From positions 372,001 to 436,000 of the forward strand of contig NZ_PPFD01000005.1 in NCBI RefSeq assembly GCF_009653635.1: DNA of 64,000 nucleotides, read 5' to 3'. Within the stretch, counting starts at the first letter, position 1. Each line of letters starts with the position of its first letter. Below, piece after piece: positions 42,646 through 51,411 of this stretch. The DNA comes from Endozoicomonas sp. OPT23 (GTDB lineage: Bacteria; Pseudomonadota; Gammaproteobacteria; Pseudomonadales; Endozoicomonadaceae). Both the position numbers and the translations under genes were made by a program. The notes under the pieces were generated by a model. That model made no database searches and had not been told where the DNA came from. It saw only the letters and a program-made list of their open reading frames with translations.

Positions 42646-44001
42646 GTGGTTAAAGCAGCACAACTTATCCAGCCTTTAAAAGACAGATACCCGGTTTTTG
42701 TCTTTATCTGCCAAAACCTGTTTCTCTCGGTATTAATAGCTGTTCTGAATCCATTCGGTCTCAGCGATTACACTGATCATTACACTCAATCAATGATTGC
42801 CCGCTTTGCAGCACCTTTCTATGACAATAAAGGTCAGAGCGAAGTTGTTGTCGTTCAGATAAACGACCAGGTTTTACGAGAGCTGAATCAGTCATGGCCG
42901 CTCAGCTATGGTGCTCATGCACGCTTTCTCAGGCAGATTATTTCCTATCAGCCAAAAGCCATTTTTGTCGATTTTATATACAGCCAGGACAGAGATCCAA
43001 AAGGGCTGAACAGTCTCAAAAGGTTGCTGGAAAAATATAATGACCCGGCAGGCAATAGCCCTGTTTTTATTGCCGATGTGATTCGCGATGGCCAAAGCCC
43101 ACTGCTTCCGGAACTGCAGGGCGACATACTACGCTCACAAATTCACTGGTCTGGCTATAGCAGCCAATACCCTCTGGAGCTTTCCAGTTCTGATTCAGTA
43201 TCTAATACTCCGGCGCAGGATTTATACAAAGTCTATTGCAACAAGGCTTCCTGCTCTGACACTCAGTGGCTTTCTGATCCCGCTCCTATGACACTGTACT
43301 GGGGAACAAGAACTGACCCGATTATGGATCATGTCACTGACACCACAGAATGCCGAACTTACGATGCCGGCTCCTTCGGAAATATAGCCGAGTCTGCAAG
43401 GCTGCTATTCACCAATACTTTTATGGGTTTATATAACAGCGATAGCCTTGATAAAGCGACTAGACAGTCCTGCCCTTATTCCCGATACCTTTTTGCCCAT
43501 CAGTTACGTTTACGCATGGACACTACGGAAGAACTACTCAAAGATAAGATTGTTATTTTCGGCGGTTCTTTTACAGGGATACCCGACTTTGTTCAAAGTC
43601 CGGTTCACGGCCAGATTCCCGGTATGTTTATGCACGCAATGGCCGTTGATAACCTGATTACCCTTGAGCAAGATTATTTAAAAGAACCTGAAGCCATCAC
43701 TTCATTATCTGTCTTCAGCTGGGCAGACCTGATTGAACTGTCGCTGGTTGCTCTGCTTCTTTGGTTTATCGCCTTCATTGCCAAAACACACTGGTTAGCC
43801 TCCCTGCCTCACAAGCTGATTTTGTTTTCAGGAATTTTCACCGTCATCCTGATAACCGCGATGGCAATGAGCCTGCTACTAAATTATTCACCGGTCAATG
43901 TGATTGGAATACTGCTGCTTATGACTTATGCCATATCAGTGTCTGGTGAGGTTGAATCTGAAGTCATTACCGATAACCAGGAAATACAGGAAAACCCATG
44001 A
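42646..44001 (+). CDS. CHASE2-domain membrane protein without kinase
   Basis: A 451-residue protein starting with GTG. A first hydrophobic helix (FICQNLFLSVLIAVLNPFGL) is followed by an extracytoplasmic CHASE2 domain (about 50-350: VVVVQINDQVLRELNQSWPLSYGAHARFL, KAIFVDFIY, IVIFGGSFTGIPDFVQSPVHGQIPGM) and a C-terminal set of helices (SLVALLLWFIAFI and two more) with a short acidic tail. CHASE2 proteins usually carry a cyclase, kinase or PP2C output domain; here none follows. Its stop overlaps the next gene (ATGA), so it works with the small periplasmic protein and the M48 protease. Confidence 0.9.
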   Translation: MVKAAQLIQPLKDRYPVFVFICQNLFLSVLIAVLNPFGLSDYTDHYTQSMIARFAAPFYDNKGQSEVVVVQINDQVLRELNQSWPLSYGAHARFLRQIISYQPKAIFVDFIYSQDRDPKGLNSLKRLLEKYNDPAGNSPVFIADVIRDGQSPLLPELQGDILRSQIHWSGYSSQYPLELSSSDSVSNTPAQDLYKVYCNKASCSDTQWLSDPAPMTLYWGTRTDPIMDHVTDTTECRTYDAGSFGNIAESARLLFTNTFMGLYNSDSLDKATRQSCPYSRYLFAHQLRLRMDTTEELLKDKIVIFGGSFTGIPDFVQSPVHGQIPGMFMHAMAVDNLITLEQDYLKEPEAITSLSVFSWADLIELSLVALLLWFIAFIAKTHWLASLPHKLILFSGIFTVILITAMAMSLLLNYSPVNVIGILLLMTYAISVSGEVESEVITDNQEIQENP

Positions 44002-44366
44002 CCTGCATAAAAGCCCTCGCCCTAGCTGCCACAATACTCTTCACCGGCATAGCATACGCCGATGAGTCAGTCATCGTAAAAGGTTATGCCGTTGAGAATA
44101 TTGGTGTCTATGACCGTGAAGGCAACTGGCTCAGAGATGCAAGTACCAGCACCTTGCCAGCACCTGTGACGGCTACCGCCTTCGACCCTGATCTGGGCAT
44201 GGTAAGAATTACAGCTAACGGTAAAGAGCTGTGGCTGGATACTCTCGAACTCAGCCTTAACCGTAAACCTACTGTTGCCTGGAGCTGCGCGACTGCCAGC
44301 ACTACGCAATCCGCCGACTCTACAACCGGTGGTGTCATGGGTCTGGGAGACCTCTGTAATAAGTAA
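43998..44366 (+). CDS. Small periplasmic protein in CHASE2-M48 module
   Basis: A 122-residue exported protein with a signal peptide (KALALAATILFTGIAYA). The mature part has a VIVKGYAVENIGVYD segment and RITANGKELWLDTLEL, a beta-rich SH3-like look, and two cysteines (WSCATAS, DLCNK). It starts within the stop of the CHASE2 gene (4 bp overlap). Family unknown to me; the overlap argues for a structural partner. Confidence 0.75.
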   Translation: MTCIKALALAATILFTGIAYADESVIVKGYAVENIGVYDREGNWLRDASTSTLPAPVTATAFDPDLGMVRITANGKELWLDTLELSLNRKPTVAWSCATASTTQSADSTTGGVMGLGDLCNK

Positions 44367-44407
44367 CCCGCTCCAAACAGACAAGAACAATATCAAGAGA
44401 AGCAAGA

Positions 44408-46111
44408 ATGAAAAAGAAACTGGCGATTGCCATTACGGGCGCTCTATTGCTGTCCGGTTGTAAAACCATGCAGACAATCAGCGAAGGTGTAACCAAAGCT
44501 GTTGATATGCGCCCAGAGTATGAAAAATTTGAAGGACAGTTTATAGCCTCTGATCAGGCTCAGTCCTCCAAAGTTGAATTGCAGGCACAAAAAGAAGAAA
44601 ACCAGGCATCTACCGATAATGCTGCCATTTCATTTCTGACAGCGGACAAGAAAGACGACAGTCAAAAAGTATGGCAACTGTCTGAAGAAGAGCTGTTACA
44701 ACAAACCCAGAAATCCATGCGAGTTGAAGTGCCAGCCTTTGAAAGGTATATGGACGGCATTACTAAAAAGCTCCTTGCTCACTGGCCTAACGAAAAGCCT
44801 GACTACACATTCAAAACCCAGCTGAACAGCCAACAGCTTTATGGTGCTTCAACCAAAGGTGATGGCGTACTGAATATTAATCTCGGTGTTATTGAAAGCG
44901 CAGGGAGCGAAGACGAACTGGCGTTTATTCTTGCCCACGAAATGGCTCATAACCTGCTTCACCATTCACTGCGTGAAGAAACTCTGAATGCTCAGTCGCT
45001 GTGGCTCGAGGCCGGATTTAACGTAGCTTCCAGTCTGGCTCTGGCCCAAAGTATGGAAATGACCGACTCAGGCAACAAGAAGACTCTGTCACTGACCAAC
45101 AAAGACCTTCTGAAAAAATCCATTGCCAAGAACACGGTCAACCAGCAATTGATTCAGGATTTCTCAAGTGATGTACTGGGCTCCAGCTGGAGTCGCACCC
45201 TTGAAGAAGAGGCTGATCTACTTGCTCTCGACCTTATCGTTAAGGCTGGTTACTCCCGTAATGCCGCACAGCAGTCTATGCAGAGAATTGCAGCCAGTCA
45301 GGATAAAGCGGATAACTTTGTCACCGAGCTGGCAAAGAAACAGGCTCAGGAACTGGCTAATGCATTCCTTTCCCAGGGATTAAATGGTGCTTTGGAGCAA
45401 GGTAAATCGAGCCTGAAGAAAGGTGCTATGGAGCTTGCCAGGAAGGCTTTGTCGAAAAGCCATGCCGATCCTGAAGACAGAGAAAAGAATATTCAGGCCT
45501 ACTCCAACCGAGAGTATCGCAAGACCAAGAAAGTTAAGCTAACCAGCAGTCGATTTGAAAAAGCCAAATCTCAGTCGCATACACGTCAGGTACTGAATGC
45601 TTATCAAACCATGGAAGAAGCTATGAAAGCAGTATCTGAAGAACGAATTGACGATGCCTACAAACTCGGAAAAACAGTACTGAGAACACCCGCTGCCAAT
45701 TCAAGTCGCTCCAGACTGCTTATGTACACCATTCGCAAATACCAGGGTAAGGATGCTACCGCATTGAGAAACCTTGAACTAATTGCCGACTGGAACAAAG
45801 CGCCTCTGATCGCCTACTCCAATATCATCAATGAATATCTGGAAAGCAATCAGACTAAAAACGCCAGGAAATACATTGAAAAGGGCCAGAAGCGATTTGG
45901 TAATGAGTCCTTCTACCCAGCGCAGATCAATCTGGCACTTCGTTCAGGTAATCTGAAAGCGGCTCAGGATGCTTTTGCGCAATGCGATGCCACCCGCAAT
46001 GCCTCGGTCAAAGAGATGTGCGCTCAGTATATCGGCAGCCTCAAGATAGAGAAGCCTAAGAGTGTAACGCCTGGCTCACTCTTTAAAACTATGGGTAAAG
46101 CCTTCCTGTAA
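44408..46111 (+). CDS. M48-family metalloprotease lipoprotein with TPR-like tail
   Basis: A 567-residue lipoprotein (lipobox LSGC, Cys18) with a periplasmic M48 zinc protease domain: His177 and His181 in LAHEMAHNLLHH, catalytic Glu178 and a third ligand in TLEEEADLLALDLI (Glu267/268). The C-terminal 180 residues are helical repeats (RSRLLMYTIRKYQGKDATALRNLELI; FYPAQINLALRSGNLKAAQDAF), as in BepA/YfgC. It likely degrades or chaperones outer-membrane proteins. It lies 41 bp after the small periplasmic gene in the CHASE2 unit. Confidence 0.9.
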   Translation: MKKKLAIAITGALLLSGCKTMQTISEGVTKAVDMRPEYEKFEGQFIASDQAQSSKVELQAQKEENQASTDNAAISFLTADKKDDSQKVWQLSEEELLQQTQKSMRVEVPAFERYMDGITKKLLAHWPNEKPDYTFKTQLNSQQLYGASTKGDGVLNINLGVIESAGSEDELAFILAHEMAHNLLHHSLREETLNAQSLWLEAGFNVASSLALAQSMEMTDSGNKKTLSLTNKDLLKKSIAKNTVNQQLIQDFSSDVLGSSWSRTLEEEADLLALDLIVKAGYSRNAAQQSMQRIAASQDKADNFVTELAKKQAQELANAFLSQGLNGALEQGKSSLKKGAMELARKALSKSHADPEDREKNIQAYSNREYRKTKKVKLTSSRFEKAKSQSHTRQVLNAYQTMEEAMKAVSEERIDDAYKLGKTVLRTPAANSSRSRLLMYTIRKYQGKDATALRNLELIADWNKAPLIAYSNIINEYLESNQTKNARKYIEKGQKRFGNESFYPAQINLALRSGNLKAAQDAFAQCDATRNASVKEMCAQYIGSLKIEKPKSVTPGSLFKTMGKAFL

Positions 46112-46119
46112 CACCCAAT

Positions 46120-46149
46120 GCAGCAGCCTTTAGATTATTTGGCTGCTGC
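46120..46149 (+). terminator. Terminator after M48 gene
   Basis: GCAGCAGCC (46120-46128) and GGCTGCTGC (46141-46149) form a 9 bp GC-rich stem, 8 bp after the stop, followed by AATTTCC. Further small hairpins (CTCTC/GAGAG near 46185 and AAGACAAT/ATTGTCTT near 46252) lie before cstA. Confidence 0.65.
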
Positions 46150-46350
46150 AATTTCCTATACCGATAACCCTACCTCTTCCTGCTCTCAAAGCCTTTAGAG
46201 AGCAAGTACTACTACTTAATTTAAAGCTGAAAAGCTTTACAGGTTAATTAAAAGACAATCTTATTGTCTTCTGTCAATTTTATGTAAAGCATCGAGGATT
46301 ACACTGCGCGGGATTTTTCTATTCATCATTGGTGATGTCAGAGGTATCCC

Positions 46351-47781
46351 ATGATAAGTTTCCTACTCTCTCTGCTGGCACTGGTCGCTGGCTATTTCAT
46401 TTACGGCAAAATGGTCGAACGCTGGTTTGGCATAGACCCGCAACGTAAAACACCTGCCGTTGAACTGGAAGACGGCGTCGACTTTGTACCTTTGCCCTGG
46501 TACAAGATTTTCCTGATTCAATTCCTTAACATTGCCGGCCTGGGCCCAATATTTGGTGCAGTAATGGGTGCTTTATATGGCCCGGCCGCTTTTCTGTGGA
46601 TTGTTTTCGGTTGCATCTTTGCCGGTGCGGTACACGACTACTTCTCAGGCATGCTGTCTATTCGCCATGAAGGTAAATCCATTCCGGAAGTAGTTGGTCA
46701 TTATCTGGGCGAACCTGCTCGTAAATTCATGCGCGGCTTTTCCATTATTCTGCTGATTCTTGTCGGTGTCGTCTTTATGATGGGCCCTGCCGGTCTTCTG
46801 GCAAACCTGGGTGGTGAAGGCCTTCTGGCGAAATCCGGTTTCTGGTTAAGCATTATCATCGGCTACTACTTCATTGCTACCATTCTTCCCGTTGATAAGC
46901 TGATCTCAAAGATTTACCCACTGTTTGGTGCCGCTCTTCTGATCATGGCTTTCGGCGTTGGTGGCATGATGATTATCAACGGTTTACCCATTCCGGAAAT
47001 TGGCGCAGATATTGTTCACCCAAGAGGTCTGCCGATCTTTCCTATGCTGTTCACCACTATTGCCTGTGGTGCTATCAGCGGTTTCCATGCCACTCAGTCA
47101 CCCATGATGGCACGCTGCACTCCGAACGAGGCTCTTGGTCGCCCTATTTTCTTCGGAGCAATGATTTCCGAAGGTGTTGTTGCTCTGGTTTGGGCTGCTG
47201 CTGCCATGTCCTTCTTCCCTAACGGTATTGAAGGTCTGAACGATGTCCTGAATCAGGGTGGCGCTGGCCTGGTGGTTAAAGAAATTTCTGTAGGCCTGAT
47301 GGGAACAATAGGTGGTTTACTGGCTATTCTTGGTGTTATTGCCTGCCCTATCACTTCCGGTGACACCGCTTTCCGCGGCGTTCGCTTGATTCTTGCTGAC
47401 GCCATTGGCATTGACCAGTCCAGCACAATCAACCGCCTGAAACTGGCCATCCCAGTGTTTGCAGTGGGTATTGCCCTGACCTTTATCGACTTCAAGATTA
47501 TCTGGCGCTACTTTGCATTTTCCAACCAGACACTGGCGACTGTTGTACTTTGGGCTGCTGCCGCTTATATGGTCAGCCAGGCCAAGAGTCACTGGTTTGT
47601 ATCCATTCCAGCGACCTTTATGACAGCTGTTTGCACAACCTATATTCTGATGGCGCCTGAAGGTTTGTCTCTGCCATCCGTTATTTCATACCCTGCCGGT
47701 ATCGCAGCAGCTGTTGCTGCTCTGATCATGTTCCTGATGAAGGAGAAAAATCAGAAATCACTGCAAAGCTCTGCAGCCTGA
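46351..47781 (+). CDS. CstA-family carbon starvation/peptide or pyruvate transporter
   Basis: A 476-residue integral membrane protein, shorter than E. coli CstA (about 700 residues) but of a common short form. It has the CstA signature: FLIQFLNIAGLGPIFGAVMGALYGP, GAVHDYFSGMLSIRHEGKSIPEVVG and DTAFRGVRLILADAIG. At least ten hydrophobic segments follow. CstA-type proteins take up pyruvate or peptides. It could import small carbon products; there is no sequence link to the steroid operons. Confidence 0.92.
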   Translation: MISFLLSLLALVAGYFIYGKMVERWFGIDPQRKTPAVELEDGVDFVPLPWYKIFLIQFLNIAGLGPIFGAVMGALYGPAAFLWIVFGCIFAGAVHDYFSGMLSIRHEGKSIPEVVGHYLGEPARKFMRGFSIILLILVGVVFMMGPAGLLANLGGEGLLAKSGFWLSIIIGYYFIATILPVDKLISKIYPLFGAALLIMAFGVGGMMIINGLPIPEIGADIVHPRGLPIFPMLFTTIACGAISGFHATQSPMMARCTPNEALGRPIFFGAMISEGVVALVWAAAAMSFFPNGIEGLNDVLNQGGAGLVVKEISVGLMGTIGGLLAILGVIACPITSGDTAFRGVRLILADAIGIDQSSTINRLKLAIPVFAVGIALTFIDFKIIWRYFAFSNQTLATVVLWAAAAYMVSQAKSHWFVSIPATFMTAVCTTYILMAPEGLSLPSVISYPAGIAAAVAALIMFLMKEKNQKSLQSSAA

Positions 47782-47791
47782 TTACGCAATC

Positions 47792-47819
47792 ATGACAGAG
47801 AGCTTTCCCTCTCTGTCAT
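47792..47819. terminator. Bidirectional terminator after CstA
   Basis: ATGACAGAGAG (47792-47802) and CTCTCTGTCAT (47809-47819) form a perfect 11 bp stem with a 6-base loop. It follows the cstA stop by 10 bp and overlaps the stop codon of the convergent DOPA-dioxygenase-like gene. Confidence 0.8.
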
Positions 47820-48166
47820 TTCAGAACCGATAGATTAATTTCAACCGGCTTCCCCAACCAGTAAGCGTATTCAGTGTGATCCCTAAGATCGTTGCCGGTA
47901 TCACCATGCACAAGCACTGATAACCCTTTTCTGTTTTCTTCCAGCCATGGAATCAGCGCATCGAAATCTTTCGCAGCGAACAGTATCTGACAGCTCCAAC
48001 GAGTATGTGGACCAACCAGCTTTTGATGAACCCGCCCAACCTTTAATCCAAATTTTTCTCCGGCAGAGCTGAAAAACTGTGAAGCATAGTCCACAGTTTC
48101 CGCATCAAAATAGACATGCGCATGATAAAAGTCATGAGCATTCACCGGTCGCTTTATGCCACTCAT
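47816..48166 (-). CDS. DOPA 4,5-dioxygenase family protein
   Basis: A 116-residue protein with the family landmarks FYHAHVYFD, GRVHQKLVGPHTRWSCQILF and LSVLVHGDTGNDLRDHTEYAYWLG, the His residues being the metal ligands. Plant and fungal homologues cleave DOPA extradiol rings; the bacterial substrates are unknown. It stands alone and is not one of the steroid ring-cleavage enzymes. Confidence 0.9.
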   Translation of the reverse strand: MSGIKRPVNAHDFYHAHVYFDAETVDYASQFFSSAGEKFGLKVGRVHQKLVGPHTRWSCQILFAAKDFDALIPWLEENRKGLSVLVHGDTGNDLRDHTEYAYWLGKPVEINLSVLK

Positions 48167-48228
48167 AAGACAGCCTTTATATTTTAAAACTGTCTTTTAG
48201 CAAAACATTCCAGCAAGAGCCAGCAGCA

Positions 48229-48540
48229 TCACTCAGAGGATTCTTCGGTTGATCCTTCTGCCTCTTCGACTTCCGGTTCAGCTTCCTCTACGACAGGTTC
48301 ATCCTTTTTTAACGAAGCTTCAACCACTGGCAAAATTTCCTTATCCAGAAAAATTTCCAGATCCTTCATCATGATTTCCTTTACCGGTCCCAGATCCGTT
48401 TCAGAGTCCTCCTCAAGGCTACCGGCGTTCACGATATGCACCAGCTCTGTCACTATTTCAGTCAGGCTGGGGGCAAGCTTTTCCTTAAGTTTGGGTAGAA
48501 TCAATCCAAGCTGAATTCTAAAGGCAATATCATCAGACAT
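48229..48540 (-). CDS. Small acidic protein of unknown function
   Basis: A 103-residue protein from the ATG at 48540 with GAGGTC upstream. The body is helical and leucine-rich (FRIQLGLILPKLKEKLAPSL), and the last 25 residues are almost entirely Glu, Val, Pro and Ser. No signal peptide or known domain. It lies 62 bp downstream of the DOPA-dioxygenase-like start, in the same direction. Confidence 0.6.
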   Translation of the reverse strand: MSDDIAFRIQLGLILPKLKEKLAPSLTEIVTELVHIVNAGSLEEDSETDLGPVKEIMMKDLEIFLDKEILPVVEASLKKDEPVVEEAEPEVEEAEGSTEESSE

Positions 48541-48921
48541 AACGAGAAGACCTCGTAACAAGAAGGGTCAAAAAGGCTTTTTCAATATAGCAGCCTGCAG
48601 CTATTTCTGGTGTTTCTATTCTCCGGTACCCGTGATGAGCCAGGAGAGAAAATCAGTAGCTATAACTCTGTGCTGATTTCCAGTCACCCGTGCTTTTGGA
48701 GCATGAACCCGCACTGCCTTGCCTAAAAACGACTGTCGATATTACCAGGTAGCTCATAAGTAAGGATTAGCTGAGTAGCTCTATAGCAGATAAGGCGGAA
48801 TATTCAGAACTATAGCCTTAGGACGAAAATTTTGATTGCAGAGTATTAAATGGTAATTAATAAATAGTTAAGGCATTTGAATCTATAATTGCTTCAAATT
48901 AACAATTCAGAGTTCATCAGA
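48541..48921. other. Gap with a coding-like remnant
   Basis: No gene starts here. On the minus strand, 48616-48741 is open for 41 codons between stops and reads protein-like (LGKAVRVHAPKARVTG, then ATDFLSWLITGTGE), without a start codon or ribosome binding site. It may be a fossil of a longer gene. The right part is AT-rich and precedes the next plus-strand gene. Confidence 0.35.
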
Positions 48922-49695
48922 GTGCTTTTAAAAAGTCTTCGCCTCTTTTTGCTTCTTGCACTAGTTTTCATAAACGTCACCATAAACATTAGTGCTTCTG
49001 AAGTAAGCGACCCTGAAGGCAGTGTCTACTCTGCAAGTAACACAACATCAATGGGCAGCCAACTGTATAGATGGGTTTACGATACTGCAGGAGTATTTTC
49101 AGGCGCCAAATTTGGCGCTGTGAGTTATGACTTTGTCAGCCAACAGCTGTCAGAACTCGTCCTCCCTAATGCAGCTATTTATTATCATGACTTAACTAAT
49201 CAGTATTTACGTGAAAATCAGTTTCCATTAAGAACTCATTCTATTTTAATAATAATAAAGACAGGCACAACCCTGGCAGGAGCAGTAATCGGATTGATAT
49301 ATGCTGATGATTATTATGAGCACTCCTTAGAACAGATATATCTATTGGAACAACAATCTCAAGAAAAAATTAATTTTATCTGGTCCATGGCAGGAGGCAT
49401 GACTGGATATTTATTCATCCCTGTTTTAGACAGAATTCTTGATCAGAATATGCAAAGAGTAATGAATGAAGTTCAGAACAATCATAGGCAGAACAATCAA
49501 AGACAGAATAATGATTTCATTCCGGTTGGGGTAAGAATAATACTTCCAAAAGAGGCGGGGTTTGTTATTGGCGCGTTACTGGCATGGTCATTTTCAACTT
49601 ATGCAAGGTACCCTATTCTTATCGCGCTGGCCGTACTTATTTACCAACTACCTCCAGATCAAACGCCTATTCATGCCATTGATGAACTCGACTGA
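48922..49695 (+). CDS. Membrane protein of unknown function
   Basis: About 257 residues from the GTG at 48922 (a TTG at 48889 gives a longer form). It begins with a strong hydrophobic segment (SLRLFLLLALVFINVTINISA) that may be a signal peptide. Later hydrophobic segments are IIIKTGTTLAGAVIGLIYA, FIWSMAGGMTGYLFIPVL and a C-terminal AGFVIGALLAWSF plus LIALAVLIYQL. An Asn/Gln/His/Arg-rich stretch (NNHRQNNQRQNN) lies near residue 200. No family recognised. Confidence 0.6.
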   Translation: MLLKSLRLFLLLALVFINVTINISASEVSDPEGSVYSASNTTSMGSQLYRWVYDTAGVFSGAKFGAVSYDFVSQQLSELVLPNAAIYYHDLTNQYLRENQFPLRTHSILIIIKTGTTLAGAVIGLIYADDYYEHSLEQIYLLEQQSQEKINFIWSMAGGMTGYLFIPVLDRILDQNMQRVMNEVQNNHRQNNQRQNNDFIPVGVRIILPKEAGFVIGALLAWSFSTYARYPILIALAVLIYQLPPDQTPIHAIDELD

Positions 49696-49730
49696 AGACT
49701 GTCAAAACCCAGTGATTTTGACAGTCTTCA
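49693..49730. terminator. Strong bidirectional terminator
   Basis: TGAAGACTGTCAAAA (49693-49707) pairs perfectly with TTTTGACAGTCTTCA (49716-49730), 15 bp with an 8-base loop. It includes the stop codon of the membrane-protein gene and lies 10 bp from the end of the S4 operon. Confidence 0.85.
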
Positions 49731-49740
49731 GAGCGTCAAA

Positions 49741-51324
49741 TTAACTGGCTTCAGCCAGAATCATGGCTGCGCACTTCTCACCGATCATGATAGAAGGCGC
49801 GCTGGTGTTACCACCAATCAGCTTCGGCATGATAGAAGCATCCGCTACACGCAGGCCTTCAATACCTTTCACCTTTAGCTTCTCATCAACAACAGCCATT
49901 TCATCCTGCCCCATTTTACAACTGCCAACAGGGTGGTAAACAGTCTCGGAAATTCGGGCAATCAGATCACGAACAGAGGCTTCATCGGTCTTTTCCAGGC
50001 TCGGGGTAATCGGACGACGAATATAACGCGACCAGGCACGGGTATTCGCCATATCCAGAGTGATTCGCAGCGCTTCTTTTAACTTGTCCCAGTCGTGTTC
50101 GTTATCCAGCACATTGAAATCAATTTCCGGAGCAACAAATGGGTCAGTATTTTTCAAAATAACATGACCGCGGCTTTCAGGGCGCAGATTGCAGCCCTGA
50201 ATGGAAATACCCGGCGTCAATGGCAGAGTCTCGGTTAGGGAGGCCATATAACTGGGTGAAAAGTGGAACTGAATATCAGGGCGATCAAGCTCCGGACGAC
50301 TCTTAACAAAAGCACCGCCTTCCATACCACTGAAAGCACCCAGACCTTCTTTTTTGAACATCCACTCCATACCTACCTTGGCATTAGCAGGGAAACGGTC
50401 CATGCCATTCATGCTGCAGGTTGGGTCCACTTCATAGTTGACGTGCAGGTCAAGGTGTTCCTGCAGGTTATAGCCGACACCTGGCAACTCATGAATGGTT
50501 TTAACACCAGCTGCGCTCAGATCACTTTCACGACCAATACCGGACAACTGAAGAATATGAGGACTCTTGATGGCACCGGCACTGATAATTACTTCACGGG
50601 TAATGGTCGCCTTTTCATACTTACCCTTGATGCGGTATTCAACGCCAGTTACTCGCTTACCCATAACAATAACGCGGGTAACATCAGCACCCGTCAGTAC
50701 GGTCAAATTTTCACGTTTAAGAGCCGGGCGAATAAAGGCTTCTGCAGAGCTGGAACGAACCCCTTTACGAATAGTAGTCTGATACAGACCAATACCTTCC
50801 TGATCTTCACCATTGAAGTCATCGCTCTCTTTAATCCCTATTTCTTTACCGGCTTCAATAAAGGCATCAAAACCAATGTGGCCGGTACCGCCATTGCTGA
50901 CGTACATTTCACCGTCATCACCATGATATTTGCTGGAACCACGCTGATTGGTTTCACTCTTCTTGAAGTAAGGCAGAACGTCTTCATAGCTCCAGCCTTC
51001 GTTACCTTCAGCAGCCCAACCATCGTAATCGGAAGCATGGCCACGCACATAGATCATGCCATTTACAGCACTGGATCCACCCAGAGTCTTACCACGAGGT
51101 ACTGACAGCCTTCGATTAGCCAGATTTTCCTGGCGGGTAGAATTCATATGCCAGTTCAGCTTCTGGCTTTTCAGAGCCTCGGCACAGCCACCGGGCATGT
51201 CGACGGTCATGTCATTTTTGGGACCGGACTCCAACAGCAACACCTTGTTGCGAGGATCAGCAGAAAGACGGTTTGCTACAACACAACCCGCAGAACCGGC
51301 ACCAACAACTATATAATCGTACAT
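49741..51324 (-). CDS. GMC-family FAD-dependent alcohol dehydrogenase/oxidase (S4)
   Basis: A 527-residue GMC oxidoreductase. I used the ATG at 51324 (MYDYIVVGAGSAGCVVANRL), with the FAD P-loop VVGAGSAG at the start. It has GGSSAVNGMIYVRGHASDYDGWA (GMC signature 1), SGAIKSPHILQLSGIG (signature 2), HPVGSCKMG with the active-site His, and RVADASIMP. It is like choline-dehydrogenase-type GMC enzymes rather than cholesterol oxidase. As the last gene of S4 it may oxidise an alcohol group on a steroid or side-chain intermediate; the substrate is unknown. Confidence 0.88.
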   Translation of the reverse strand: MYDYIVVGAGSAGCVVANRLSADPRNKVLLLESGPKNDMTVDMPGGCAEALKSQKLNWHMNSTRQENLANRRLSVPRGKTLGGSSAVNGMIYVRGHASDYDGWAAEGNEGWSYEDVLPYFKKSETNQRGSSKYHGDDGEMYVSNGGTGHIGFDAFIEAGKEIGIKESDDFNGEDQEGIGLYQTTIRKGVRSSSAEAFIRPALKRENLTVLTGADVTRVIVMGKRVTGVEYRIKGKYEKATITREVIISAGAIKSPHILQLSGIGRESDLSAAGVKTIHELPGVGYNLQEHLDLHVNYEVDPTCSMNGMDRFPANAKVGMEWMFKKEGLGAFSGMEGGAFVKSRPELDRPDIQFHFSPSYMASLTETLPLTPGISIQGCNLRPESRGHVILKNTDPFVAPEIDFNVLDNEHDWDKLKEALRITLDMANTRAWSRYIRRPITPSLEKTDEASVRDLIARISETVYHPVGSCKMGQDEMAVVDEKLKVKGIEGLRVADASIMPKLIGGNTSAPSIMIGEKCAAMILAEAS

Positions 51325-51411
51325 ACAACACACCCTGTTATTTTTGCGTGAATTATTCACACGCTCATGGCTTCTTATTCTTGTTCTATACGGCAACTGT
51401 TAAAACTGAAA

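Noticed and set aside
47816-48166. DOPA dioxygenase-like gene as part of steroid ring cleavage
   Set aside because: It belongs to a different small extradiol family, lies alone and lacks the shared operator; HsaC fills that role.
50263-51105. Plus-strand frame of 280 codons opposite the GMC oxidoreductase
   Set aside because: Shadow of the GMC gene, which has full FAD motifs on the minus strand.
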